A stretch of 64,000 nt of DNA, taken from contig NZ_WQCA01000010.1 of NCBI RefSeq assembly GCF_013032445.1, positions 124,001-188,000 on the forward strand, in the 5' to 3' direction. Shown here piece by piece: positions 38,676 to 46,280 of this stretch. This DNA comes from Ruegeria arenilitoris. GTDB lineage: Bacteria; Pseudomonadota; Alphaproteobacteria; Rhodobacterales; Rhodobacteraceae. How positions within the stretch are numbered: the stretch's first letter is position 1; each line of letters starts with the position of its first letter. Position numbers and translations under genes: made by a program. The notes under the pieces are model-generated. The model did no database searches. It was not told the origin of the DNA and saw only the letters and a list, made by a program, of their open reading frames with translations.

Positions 38676-39638
38676 ATGAACACTATCCTGATAATTGCCC
38701 TTCTGATAATCGCGTTTTTCGTCAGCTTGCATCTTTGGACCCGCAAGCTGACCGCTGATGGGCAAAAACGAGTCCCACAGCTTGGCGTTGTCACACCTGT
38801 AAGCGGCGGCAGCATTCATTTTGTAGAGCGAGGCGACCCCTCGAAACAGACCATCGTCTTGATCCACGGGCTTACAGGTCAGTTACAGCATTTCACATAC
38901 GCGCTGGTCGATATGCTGGTCGACGACTACCACGTCATCGCAGTCGACCGGCCCGGCTGCGGTTATTCGACCCGCGACACGTCCGATCTGGGGCAACTTC
39001 CCGAACAGGCGCGCATGATCCAAGAGCTATTAGACTCCAAGGGCATTTCTGACGCGGTTCTGGTCGGCCACTCTCTGGGTGGTGCGATCGCGTTGGCCAT
39101 GGCGCTGGACTATCCCGAAAAAACCAAGGCACTGGCCTTATTGGCTCCGCTAACTCAAAAGCTTCCGTCCACGCCACAAGTCTTCAAACCGCTGGAGATT
39201 CGCACCGAATGGCTGCGAAGCCTGATCGGCAACACTCTGGCCGTACCGCTGGCCGCTAAAACCGCGCCGCACACCCTCGGGATCGTTTTTGCCCCCGAAC
39301 CCGCGCCTGCCGATTTCCTCGACCGCGCGGGCGGCGCACTGGGACTGCGACCCTCAGCTTTCATCACCGGAGCGCAGGATGTTGCGGGCATTGACGCCAG
39401 CTTGGAGACGCAGATGGCGAGGTATAAAGAACTGACCGTTCCCGGCGGAATTCTGTATGGCGCACAGGACGCTATTCTGTCGCCGGAGGCGCAGGGCGAG
39501 CCGATGGCCCGTTTCGGCCTACCCCTCGAACGGATCGAGGGCGCTGGCCACATGATCCTGATAACCAAACCGGGCGCCTGCGCAGCATTCATTCGGCGGA
39601 TCGCCAAAGCTATACCCGCCCAGCCCGAAGCGGTTTGA
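38676..39638 (+). CDS. Alpha/beta hydrolase with N-terminal membrane anchor
   Basis: A 320-residue hydrolase. An N-terminal helix (NTILIIALLIIAFFVSLHLW) probably anchors it in the inner membrane. The nucleophile elbow is GHSLGG, the acid is likely the Asp in YGAQDAIL and the His in GAGHMI. I set the start at 38676, at the membrane helix, rather than 38337. The substrate cannot be told. tRNA-Met follows after 83 bases. Confidence 0.8.
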   Translation: MNTILIIALLIIAFFVSLHLWTRKLTADGQKRVPQLGVVTPVSGGSIHFVERGDPSKQTIVLIHGLTGQLQHFTYALVDMLVDDYHVIAVDRPGCGYSTRDTSDLGQLPEQARMIQELLDSKGISDAVLVGHSLGGAIALAMALDYPEKTKALALLAPLTQKLPSTPQVFKPLEIRTEWLRSLIGNTLAVPLAAKTAPHTLGIVFAPEPAPADFLDRAGGALGLRPSAFITGAQDVAGIDASLETQMARYKELTVPGGILYGAQDAILSPEAQGEPMARFGLPLERIEGAGHMILITKPGACAAFIRRIAKAIPAQPEAV

Positions 39639-39721
39639 CCGGGGCAAAAAAGAATCCGGCTTTAACCGTCTTTTCCCTCTTGACCCTCCTCAGCCCCTCC
39701 CTTAAATCGCCTCTCACTCAT

Positions 39722-39798
39722 GGCGGAGTAGCTCAGTTGGTTAGAGCAGCGGAATCATAATCCGCGTGTCGGGGGTTCAAGTCCCTCCTCCGCTACCA
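39722..39798 (+). tRNA. tRNA-Met (anticodon CAT)
   Basis: A 77-base cloverleaf with encoded CCA. The acceptor stem GGCGGAG pairs with CTCCGCT (first pair G-U), the D arm is GCTC...GAGC, the anticodon stem GCGGA/TCCGC encloses ATCATAA (anticodon CAT), and the T arm has GTTCAAGTC. The first pair and the A/T-poor anticodon stem fit elongator Met rather than initiator, though an Ile2 (lysidine) tRNA cannot be excluded by eye. Confidence 0.9.
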
Positions 39799-40020
39799 TC
39801 AAACTCCAGCTTTTTTGGAACGATTTGATACCAAGGCGCTAAGGCGGCGCTTGACCTCGATTGGTACGCCATCTTTCTTGGTCGGAGACGCAACGATCTC
39901 CGAAATCAAGCCGCGCACCACGTCACGTGCTTTTTGGTTCGGATTGAGTTCGCGACGTTCTTGATTGTAGGGGCGGCTGAACTCATCGATGTAGGTTGAA
40001 TGCGCGAGGCGGTTAGGCTC
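39799..40020 (-). pseudogene. C-terminal remnant, possibly of a site-specific recombinase
   Basis: The minus strand is open for about 70 codons ending in a TGA (39801-39799) that abuts the 3' CCA of tRNA-Met. The peptide includes TYIDEFSRPYNQERR and GLISEIVASPTKK...IEVKRRLSALV, whose end resembles the C-terminus of large serine recombinases. There is no start codon region; a hairpin begins where the fragment ends. A recombinase scar at a tRNA gene would fit an old island insertion, but the family assignment is weak. Confidence 0.35.
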
Positions 40021-40032
40021 GAACCGCCTCGC
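40004..40032. terminator. Hairpin downstream of the metal ABC operon
   Basis: Arms GCGAGGCGGTT (40004-40014) and AACCGCCTCGC (40022-40032) form a perfect 11-pair stem just after the binding-protein stop. No T-run follows on the minus strand, so it may work mainly as an mRNA 3' end. Confidence 0.55.
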
Positions 40033-40041
40033 ACCCTTTGT

Positions 40042-40941
40042 TTAGCTTGCGCCTTTGTCCCCAAGCGCATCCAGCAGTGTGCCCAGGTTGTGTTGGAACA
40101 TCGCCAGATAGCTGGTCGCGGGGCCACCGCGCTCGGACAGGGCGTCCGAGAACAGACGACCGCCGATCTCGATGCCGGTTTCGTCCGAAATTTGCTGGAC
40201 CAGAGCCGGGCTGGTGATGTTTTCGACAAACAACGCGGCCACGCCTTCGGATTTCAGCTGATCAATCAGCACAGCAAGCTCTTTGGCGGAAGGCTCTGCT
40301 TCGGTGTCGATCCCGACCGGTGCCAGAAAGGTCAGGCCGTAGGCATCGGCCAGATAGCCGAACGCGTCATGCGCGGTCACCACCGTGCGACGGTCAGCAG
40401 GCAGCTCGGCCAGCTTGGCTTTGGTCTCGGCATCCAGTGCTTCCAACTGTGCGATGTAGGCATCGGCGTTGGCAGCGATCTCGTCGGCGCGCTCGGGCAT
40501 GGCCTCTTTCATCACGGCGGCGACGTTGGTCACATAGACGACGCCGTTCGACAGAGAGTTCCACGCGTGCGGGTCGGTTTCACCGTCAACTTTTACCGGT
40601 GTGATCCCATCGGTGGCAACGTGCACGGATGCGTCGGTGCCAGATTCCGAAATCAGAGTGTCGGACCATGTTTCAAAGCCCAAACCGTTGACAAAGATGA
40701 TGTCCGCTTGGGCCACAGCCTTCGCGTCGGCGACCGACGGCTGGTAGACATGCGCGTCCGCGTCAGGACCCACGATGGTTGTTACGTCGGCCAGATCGCC
40801 AACGACCTCTTCGACCATGTCGCCGAGGATCGAGAAGCTGGCGACGATCTTCACGTCGTCTTCTGCAGCTACGGCCGGAAATGCGGCCAGAGCGAAGGAT
40901 GCCGAAACAATACTGGCATAGAGGGATTTCGTAAGAGTCAT
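40042..40941 (-). CDS. Metal ABC transporter substrate-binding protein (cluster A-I, ZnuA/AztC-like)
   Basis: A periplasmic metal-binding protein of 299 residues with a signal peptide (TLTKSLYASIVSASFALAAF). Candidate ligands are the histidines in DAHVYQPS, DPHAWNS and TAHDAFGYL and an Asp near the C-terminus (SDALSERGG). A third His rather than Glu is typical of the Zn branch rather than Mn/Fe. The His-rich loop of ZnuA is missing. The cobalamin riboswitch at the head of the operon suggests the imported metal may be cobalt. It overlaps the permease gene by four bases. Confidence 0.85.
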   Translation of the reverse strand: MTLTKSLYASIVSASFALAAFPAVAAEDDVKIVASFSILGDMVEEVVGDLADVTTIVGPDADAHVYQPSVADAKAVAQADIIFVNGLGFETWSDTLISESGTDASVHVATDGITPVKVDGETDPHAWNSLSNGVVYVTNVAAVMKEAMPERADEIAANADAYIAQLEALDAETKAKLAELPADRRTVVTAHDAFGYLADAYGLTFLAPVGIDTEAEPSAKELAVLIDQLKSEGVAALFVENITSPALVQQISDETGIEIGGRLFSDALSERGGPATSYLAMFQHNLGTLLDALGDKGAS

Positions 40942-41840
40942 TTGGCTCTCTCTTCTTGATGGATTTGCGCAACGGGGATGTCATTTGAAACAGTCGGCTT
41001 GCGCTGCCGTCTGCCAAAGCCAAGCGGACCAAAGATGGCCGAAATCATGAAAAACACCCCGGCCACAAGCACGATCGCCGGGCCGGAGGGTGTGTTCGGG
41101 AACAGGTAAGACAGGGTCAGCCCGATCCAGCAGCTGGACAGGGCGAAGATAAAGCCCAGAACCAACTGCACGGTAATCGTGCTGGCCCAATAGCGTGCCG
41201 CCGTTGCGGGCAGGATCATCAGACCAACGGCCATCAACGTTCCCAGCGTCTTGAAGGCAGCCAGTAGGTTCAGCACCAGCAGCAGCATAAAACCCTGATC
41301 GACCAGCCAGGGTCGGCGCGTCTGAGTTTCGAAAAACACAGGATCGCATGTACTGACAATCAAGGGACGCAGCAGGAAGGCGAAGGCCACCAACGTCACC
41401 GTGGCCACGCCACCCACCAAAAGCATCGAGGCATCGTCGATGCCCAGGATCGAGCCAAAGAGAAAACTCTTCAGCGGAACAGCAGACCCGGCTGCGGACA
41501 GAATGAAAATGCCCACCGCCAGCGCGATCAAATAAAGCGAGGCCAGACTGGCGTCACTGCGCAAGATGGTTCTTTGCGCCAGAAACGCCGTCAGGATGGC
41601 TACGCCGATCCCGGCGACCAGCCCCCCGATCAACAGCGACATGACGGACAGCCCCGCCGTGACAAAGCCAATGACGATGCCAGGCGTGATCGCGTGGGCC
41701 ATGGCCTCGCCCGCCAGTGACAAGCGCCGCAGTACCAGGAAGGCCCCCACAGGTGCCACCGAGGCCGATAAGACCGTGGTGGCCACAAAGGCACGGCGCA
41801 TGAAGGCGAAGCTCCACATTTCAGTGAGGAGGTCAAACAT
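40938..41840 (-). CDS. Metal ABC transporter permease (ABC-3 family)
   Basis: A 300-residue inner-membrane permease with about eight helices, family ABC-3 (ZnuB/AztB/MntB-like). Motifs include RRLSLAGEAMAHAITPGIV near residue 40 and the late GTLMAVGLMILPATAARYW. The start overlaps the ATPase gene by eight bases, and the end overlaps the binding-protein gene. Confidence 0.9.
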   Translation of the reverse strand: MFDLLTEMWSFAFMRRAFVATTVLSASVAPVGAFLVLRRLSLAGEAMAHAITPGIVIGFVTAGLSVMSLLIGGLVAGIGVAILTAFLAQRTILRSDASLASLYLIALAVGIFILSAAGSAVPLKSFLFGSILGIDDASMLLVGGVATVTLVAFAFLLRPLIVSTCDPVFFETQTRRPWLVDQGFMLLLVLNLLAAFKTLGTLMAVGLMILPATAARYWASTITVQLVLGFIFALSSCWIGLTLSYLFPNTPSGPAIVLVAGVFFMISAIFGPLGFGRRQRKPTVSNDIPVAQIHQEERAK

Positions 41841-42591
41841 GCGCGGTCTCCGTTGCTGATGGCGTGCGCCGGAACATCCAGGACGCCTGGCTTTCCGAGA
41901 GATAACCTTGGGCGACCAACCGGTCAGGCGTCAGGACGTCACTGACTGATCCGTGGGTTGCCTCTTGGCCCCCAAGCAGCAGGGCGTGGCTGCAATGATC
42001 CAGTACCGATGACAAGTCGTGCACCACCAGCACCACGGCGCGACCCTCGTCGCGCCAGCGGCGAATGATCGACAGCAAATGCGCCTCGGTGCTTTGATCC
42101 ACGGCGGCAAAGGGTTCGTCCAGCAGGATCACCGGCGCGTCCTGCATGATCACCCGGGCAAACAAGGCACGCTGCAACTGCCCGCCCGACAGCGTATGCA
42201 GGGGGCGGTCCGCGATGTCCAAAACTCCGGCCTCGTCCAGCGCCGCAGTCACTCGGGCGCGCGCGGCACCATCCAGACCGGATCGATACCCGAACCCACG
42301 CCAGGCGCCCATGGCGGCGAGATCGCGCACGCGAATGGGAAAGCGGCGGTCAAACTCTGTCATCTGCGCCAAATAGCCGATTTCACGAGGGCGACCCTGC
42401 GGCCAGTGCAGGCTGCCCGAAAGCGGGTCCATCAGACCCATCAGCATTTTCACGAAGGTGCTTTTGCCAGACCCGTTGGCCCCCAGAACAGCCAGGGTTG
42501 TGCCGGCTTCGATATCCATGGACAAGCGGCGAAACAGCGTCAGATCACGGTATCCAAGCGTCAGATCGCGGATTTGAAGAACAGCCGCCAT
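41833..42591 (-). CDS. Metal ABC transporter ATPase
   Basis: A 252-residue ATPase. Walker A GANGSGKSTF, signature LSGGQLQRALF, Walker B VILLDEP and the switch His in VVHDLSS are present. The ATG at 42591 (MAAVLQIRDLTLGYRDL) overlaps the stop of a 44-residue membrane peptide (TGATG); an in-frame upstream extension to 42681 reads through that peptide in another frame and is not real. First large gene behind the cobalamin riboswitch on this strand. Confidence 0.9.
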   Translation of the reverse strand: MAAVLQIRDLTLGYRDLTLFRRLSMDIEAGTTLAVLGANGSGKSTFVKMLMGLMDPLSGSLHWPQGRPREIGYLAQMTEFDRRFPIRVRDLAAMGAWRGFGYRSGLDGAARARVTAALDEAGVLDIADRPLHTLSGGQLQRALFARVIMQDAPVILLDEPFAAVDQSTEAHLLSIIRRWRDEGRAVVLVVHDLSSVLDHCSHALLLGGQEATHGSVSDVLTPDRLVAQGYLSESQASWMFRRTPSATETAHV

Positions 42592-42725
42592 CAGAGCACC
42601 GCATAAATCGCAAGCCACAACAGCGCCGACAGCGTCAGGGCTCCCGCGACCAGCACCGGCACGCTGAATTCGGTCAGGCAACGTCCGCGTTGGCTGGCGT
42701 CATAATCCGTTGAGCGCCGCGTCAT
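42591..42725 (-). CDS. 44-residue single-helix membrane protein coupled to the metal ABC operon
   Basis: The ATG at 42725 opens a 44-codon frame: a charged N-terminus (MTRRSTDYDASQRGR) and one hydrophobic helix (FSVPVLVAGALTLSALLWLA) ending near the C-terminus. Its TGA shares a base with the ATPase ATG, so the two are translationally coupled. I do not recognise a family. Its position resembles the small membrane partners found beside other cobalt importers (for example CbtB beside CbtA), but it lacks the CbtB histidines. Confidence 0.55.
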   Translation of the reverse strand: MTRRSTDYDASQRGRCLTEFSVPVLVAGALTLSALLWLAIYAVL

Positions 42726-42768
42726 AGGGGCGCCCCGTTCACTACGGCACAATCATGGGCACCACAGA

Positions 42769-42906
42769 TTACCGAGGCGATGATTCCCCGGCGCAATCCG
42801 CAGGGTTGGAATTCAGATTTCTGCAATGACAAAGATGTCGCCTCCTCCGCTCGGACGAGGGCAAAGCGAGTGCAAGTTTTTGAACGGCAAGGACCGCTTG
42901 AAACAT
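42769..42906 (-). CDS. Possible 45-residue leader ORF after the cobalamin riboswitch
   Basis: GAGGGAG stands six bases before an ATG at 42906 that opens 45 codons (MFQAVLAVQKLALAL, then an Arg-rich, Cys/His-containing tail). The good ribosome site just below the aptamer is what the riboswitch would be expected to control. The peptide itself looks unremarkable and may be a leader or a decayed gene. Confidence 0.3.
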   Translation of the reverse strand: MFQAVLAVQKLALALPSSERRRRHLCHCRNLNSNPADCAGESSPR

Positions 42907-42944
42907 TGTCATCTCCCTCTGGGACACCCCGCCCAGGTTCGTAA

Positions 42945-43138
42945 AAATTCGGATGGCAGGTCTCCTGACTTGCGGGTCAACGCTGTCCCGATCCTTCCCA
43001 GGCGTTTGCCCAGTGGACGATCTCGGGTCGCTCACCGCTTACAGTTGCGGGGGCAGTCACGGAATAGGCCTATAAACGGGCCGCACCGTATTCCCTTTTT
43101 TCCCGCCTACGAAACGCGGCCGGGAACCATCGCCGCGA
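42945..43138 (-). promoter_or_regulatory. Cobalamin riboswitch A (controls the metal ABC operon)
   Basis: Read on the minus strand, the aptamer blocks appear in canonical order: GATGGTTCCC near 43130, AAAAGGGAATACGGTG near 43085, GCCCCCGCAACTGTAAGC near 43045, CCACTGGG near 43010, and the strongly conserved GTCAGGAGACCTGCC at 42956-42970. Downstream on the same strand come the leader ORF, the 44-residue peptide and the ABC genes, with no terminator between. Cobalamin binding usually turns such operons off. Confidence 0.9.
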
Positions 43139-43269
43139 CAGAACACGAAATGAGTTGATTCGACAAGGACGGACATTAGATCATTTCGGCCCTCAGCTTT
43201 TTTAGTGTCGACCCACAAAAGAAATCCGCGACCCATTTACCCAACATATTGACGGCACGATAAGGTTAA

Positions 43270-43462
43270 ACCCGATATGATGTTGCCTCGGTTCCTTCAA
43301 TTTCTGTCGAAAGCCAAAAGGAAAACCGGTGAAACTCCGGCGCTATCCCATACCTGTAAGCAAAGAGGTCGGCTGAACACGCCACTAGAAGAATGCTCTT
43401 GGCAAGGCCAGTCCAAGCGATGGTCCGCAAGCCAGAAGACCTGCCGCAAGCGCGAACGGTAG
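43270..43462 (+). promoter_or_regulatory. Cobalamin riboswitch B (orphaned)
   Basis: On the plus strand the same aptamer blocks occur: GGTTCC near 43290, AAAAGGAAAACCGGTGAAAC near 43316, ACCTGTAAGC near 43352, GCCACTAG near 43381 and GCCAGAAGACCTGCC at 43431-43445. Some positions deviate from consensus (ACCTGTAAGC for AACTGTAAGC). It points away from riboswitch A and has no intact gene below it, only an IS3-family remnant, so it is likely a relic. Confidence 0.8.
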
Positions 43463-43529
43463 CCACGAACGAAGCTTTTAGAGGTGATCGGCCGCTACTG
43501 AGTGGTTCAGTGCGATTGTTGGTGCGTGA

Positions 43530-43740
43530 CTAACCTCTGACCCATCGGGACGGTAATTTCCAGCGCCGGAAGGCGGTGCCCCAAGGTCGTTTAGTTTTAG
43601 TGTGTCCCCGTGTCTGTTCGATCAGGATTTTAGCCTCACGCAGGTTGTAGAAGATCTCTCCGTTCAGGAGATCGCCACGGAACCGGGCGTTGGAGCTTTC
43701 GCAGTAACTGTTTTCCCATGGGCTGGGTGTAGGCGAACTT
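43530..43740 (-). mobile_element. IS3-family transposase (OrfB) C-terminal remnant
   Basis: The minus strand encodes the end of an IS3-type DDE transposase: SPWENSYCESSNARFRGDL, then LNGEIFYNLREAKILIEQ, with a changed tail and TAG at 43532-43530. This block contains the catalytic Glu (ENSYCES). Everything upstream, including the first two Asp residues and OrfA, is missing, and no inverted repeats are obvious. It fills the place where the gene controlled by riboswitch B should be. Confidence 0.75.
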
Positions 43741-43836
43741 TGGCAATTCCGTGACTGGACCTACGCTCCCCACGACAACCCGACGTTGACAAGAGACCGT
43801 ATCAAAGAAAGCCGTGTTGCCTCCAAGGTCAGCAGT
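43741..43836 (+). other. Open fragment between IS remnant and terminator, possible C-terminus of a lost gene
   Basis: A plus-strand frame reads WQFRDWTYAPHDNP and TRDRIKESRVASK before running into the terminator stem. It may be the tail of the gene once controlled by riboswitch B. No family recognised. Confidence 0.2.
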
Positions 43837-43867
43837 GAGCCCGGATCATTTGATACCGGGCTCTTTT
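43837..43867 (+). terminator. Rho-independent terminator
   Basis: GAGCCCGG (43837-43844) pairs with CCGGGCTC (43856-43863), with ATCA/TGAT extending pairing inside the loop, followed by TTTT. It would end transcripts coming from riboswitch B. Confidence 0.75.
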
Positions 43868-43882
43868 CGCATGGCCGCTCTG

Positions 43883-43916
43883 GGCTGGCGGGCCAGCTAT
43901 TTCCAGCCCGCCAGCC
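43883..43916. terminator. Hairpin at the 3' end of the SnoaL-like gene
   Basis: GGCTGGCGGGC (43883-43893) pairs with GCCCGCCAGCC (43906-43916). It lies 12 bases beyond the stop of the minus-strand SnoaL-like gene and probably terminates it, although no T-run follows on that strand. Confidence 0.5.
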
Positions 43917-43927
43917 TTCTTCCAATT

Positions 43928-44692
43928 TTAGAACTTGCCGTTCCCGTGCACCATTTCCGCTGGGGTAGGAGAAACAACGTCCCAATGCTCCACAATTTTT
44001 CCGTCCTCGACGCGCCATAGGTCGAAGAAAGCCCAGGGGTTCCCGCTAACAGTGGCATCTGAAGCAACAAAGACAAAGTTGCCTTCTGCCACTACGATCT
44101 GGGGCTCGAACTTGGTAATTACATTCCCTTGTTCAGCCCATGCCTTGGTCCCCTCCATAAGACCATCAATGCCATCAGCCAGCATTGGATTGTGCTGCAT
44201 GTAAACCTTGGAATACATGGCCGCTTTCTCTGGCGCGGCCCCGCCCAATACGTCATGAACGAAGCCAAGAACCAGTGCTTTGTTTTCTGCCGTTTTTTCG
44301 AGATCGGTGATCTCGGTCGGTCCATCTGTCATGCCACGTCCAGACACCGTTGTTTCGGGGACCGGTTGCAGATTGTCCCAATGCTCGGCTACTTTGCCGT
44401 CCTCCACTCTGAATATGTCAAAGGCTGCAAGGGTCGGTGCGCCAAAGGCATCTGCGTTGTCGAAAGTGCTGTGCAAAACAACCAGATCGCCTTCGGTGAT
44501 TACCCGATGGGTGGTCGCTGTCATGCCGGATTGCTCGACCAAAGGTATGAGGCCCATCAACCCGTCGGCTCCGGTTGGGACCTGAGGGTTGAGTTGGATG
44601 TAGTCCTGCGTAACGAGTTGCCGCGCGGCTTCCGGGTCGTGATCAGCAAATGCAGCAGTAAAAAGTGCGATTACAAGTTCTTTGGGAGACAT
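43928..44692 (-). CDS. Tandem SnoaL-like (NTF2-fold) protein
   Basis: A 254-residue protein made of two NTF2-like SnoaL domains, each ending in a VEDGK...EHWD motif (near residues 100 and 235). Such proteins act as small hydrolases or isomerases or bind small molecules; the substrate is unknown. It is divergent from an HxlR regulator with a clear palindrome between, so it is probably repressed by it. The start at 44692 has TTGGGAG upstream. Confidence 0.8.
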   Translation of the reverse strand: MSPKELVIALFTAAFADHDPEAARQLVTQDYIQLNPQVPTGADGLMGLIPLVEQSGMTATTHRVITEGDLVVLHSTFDNADAFGAPTLAAFDIFRVEDGKVAEHWDNLQPVPETTVSGRGMTDGPTEITDLEKTAENKALVLGFVHDVLGGAAPEKAAMYSKVYMQHNPMLADGIDGLMEGTKAWAEQGNVITKFEPQIVVAEGNFVFVASDATVSGNPWAFFDLWRVEDGKIVEHWDVVSPTPAEMVHGNGKF

Positions 44693-44725
44693 GACTATAT
44701 CCTCTGATTCGTATCCTCTCGATAC

Positions 44726-44746
44726 GTGGTAGCAAATCACTACCAC
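44726..44746. promoter_or_regulatory. Perfect palindrome, candidate HxlR operator
   Basis: GTGGTAG-N7-CTACCAC is a perfect 7-base inverted repeat, 34 bases before the SnoaL-like start and 79 before the HxlR start. Confidence 0.5.
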
Positions 44747-44824
44747 ATTGCAATTACGTACTTTGAACTGACCTAGTATGCTCAACGCTACCATCATAAA
44801 AATAAGAGCGTTGCGCGCAGAAAA

Positions 44825-45256
44825 ATGAATGCTATTGTTCCATATAGTTTTGAAACAATACCAGAGACTGAGATGCTACCGATTGGAGTTGCAAACAAAG
44901 CAGAGGCCTCCAACTGCTCCATCCGTTCCGTGCTCTCTAATGTGACAGGCAAATGGCGGATGATCATAATCCTCGCACTGGAGGATGAACCGAAACGTTT
45001 TGGCGACCTCAAGCGCTGTATCGGAGACATCACGCAGAGTGTACTCACCGAAAATCTGCGCGGGCTCCAGCGCGATGGGTACCTGACCCGGACGGTCGAT
45101 CCCGGCCCGCCGGTCGCCGTGTCCTATGAGTTGACGACTTTGGGTAGAAGCCTTCTTGAAATGCTAAAGCCACTCGTCTTCTGGTCGCATGAACAGATGG
45201 ATGAAGTCAGGCAATTTCGCATGCAGTTCGACCGTGAACAGGCAGGCCGACAATAA
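44825..45256 (+). CDS. HxlR-family transcriptional regulator
   Basis: A 143-residue winged-helix regulator. The HxlR core is clear: CSIRSVLSNVTGKWRMIII, FGDLKRCIGDITQSVLTENLRGLQRDGYL and YELTTLGRSLLEML. These proteins often sense electrophiles or redox state and repress a divergent gene. Start at 44825; a second ATG at 44873 is possible. Confidence 0.85.
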   Translation: MNAIVPYSFETIPETEMLPIGVANKAEASNCSIRSVLSNVTGKWRMIIILALEDEPKRFGDLKRCIGDITQSVLTENLRGLQRDGYLTRTVDPGPPVAVSYELTTLGRSLLEMLKPLVFWSHEQMDEVRQFRMQFDREQAGRQ

Positions 45257-45489
45257 TGTCGACACATCTCTTTGCCTAAGGCACAAAAAGCGCGCAATGT
45301 GTCGAATGCTGCACTACCTTCCTAAGGCCTCGTTGCGCAGAGTTTCGACTTTTCAAAGTTGAGCAAACGTCCATACTGGACTTTGATCACGCACTCGTCA
45401 GCTTTGGTCCAGAACTCCCAAAACCAGTTGATGATTGAATCGCGGCTGGTTTCAAAATACTCGCGTTTTGACTGTCACCCAACTGCTGT
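45257..45489. other. Intergenic region with a possible gene remnant
   Basis: The minus strand is open from about 45474 to TAG 45324-45322 and reads SIINWFWEFWTKADECVIK in the middle. There is no start codon or ribosome site. It may be a transposase or enzyme remnant; I cannot assign it. Confidence 0.2.
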
Positions 45490-46269
45490 TCACTCGTTCA
45501 AAAGAGCCGAAAGTTCGCCGGCCCCTTTTTGTAGTATTCCCAGAAACGACATTAGGCTGTTCACGTCGTGACGTTGTGTTGGAGCGTGAACCGAAAGCGT
45601 TCCCACCAACCTGCCCTGCCCGTCAAGAACGGGCACAGCAAGTGCGGTCATACCAGCCATGAATTCCTCGTCATCCGTGGAATACCGGTTCTCGGTGATA
45701 TTTTTGATTTCCGCCCGCAAAACTTTGGGATCAGTCAGAGATCGTTCAGTCTGCGGTTGCAGATTTCCTGCTGCAAGAAATCCATCCAGTGTTTTTTGCC
45801 GTAGTGTGGACAGGTACATCTTGCCACTTGCGGTACAATGGAACGGCACCTGCGTACCGACCGGCAGCTGAATTCGCAGCGGCCACTTTGTTTCCACCCG
45901 GTCAAGGTAGATCATCCCCTCCCTGTCCGGAATGGCGAGATTGCAAGTCTCACCAACTTTTTCGGCGACGCTGCGCAAGATTGCCAGACGTGCAGTGCGG
46001 AGGTGCTCGGAAGACATCGTATTGACCGAAAGCAGCCGTAGCCGATGTCCGGGGCCATACGAGCGCCCATCGAGATCGCGCTGCAGGAAACCTTCAGATT
46101 CTGCAGTCTGCAGTAGGCGATGAACGGTCGGCTTGGCCAAGCCTAATGTCTCGACAAGGTCTGACGGTTTGACGCCAACCCCACGTCGCGCCACCTCCTC
46201 AAGGATGAGAAGAAGGCGCAAGTTGGTTGGAATCTGAGTTTCTTTGTCTTGTGTTTCCGTCTCGGCCAT
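45490..46269 (-). CDS. IclR-family transcriptional regulator
   Basis: A 259-residue IclR protein: an N-terminal winged helix (VKPSDLVETLGLAKPTVHRLLQTAESEGFL) and a C-terminal effector domain with CTASGKMYL. It lies 11 bases after the TRAP large permease gene and is probably the last gene of the dctPQM-like operon. It would regulate that operon and the divergent GMC gene. Confidence 0.9.
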   Translation of the reverse strand: MAETETQDKETQIPTNLRLLLILEEVARRGVGVKPSDLVETLGLAKPTVHRLLQTAESEGFLQRDLDGRSYGPGHRLRLLSVNTMSSEHLRTARLAILRSVAEKVGETCNLAIPDREGMIYLDRVETKWPLRIQLPVGTQVPFHCTASGKMYLSTLRQKTLDGFLAAGNLQPQTERSLTDPKVLRAEIKNITENRYSTDDEEFMAGMTALAVPVLDGQGRLVGTLSVHAPTQRHDVNSLMSFLGILQKGAGELSALLNE

Positions 46270-46280
46270 CCTGCAACAGT

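Noticed and set aside
42826..43158. A 110-residue plus-strand open frame across the cobalamin riboswitch
   Set aside because: It is antisense to the aptamer and leader; the RNA consensus explains the conservation there.
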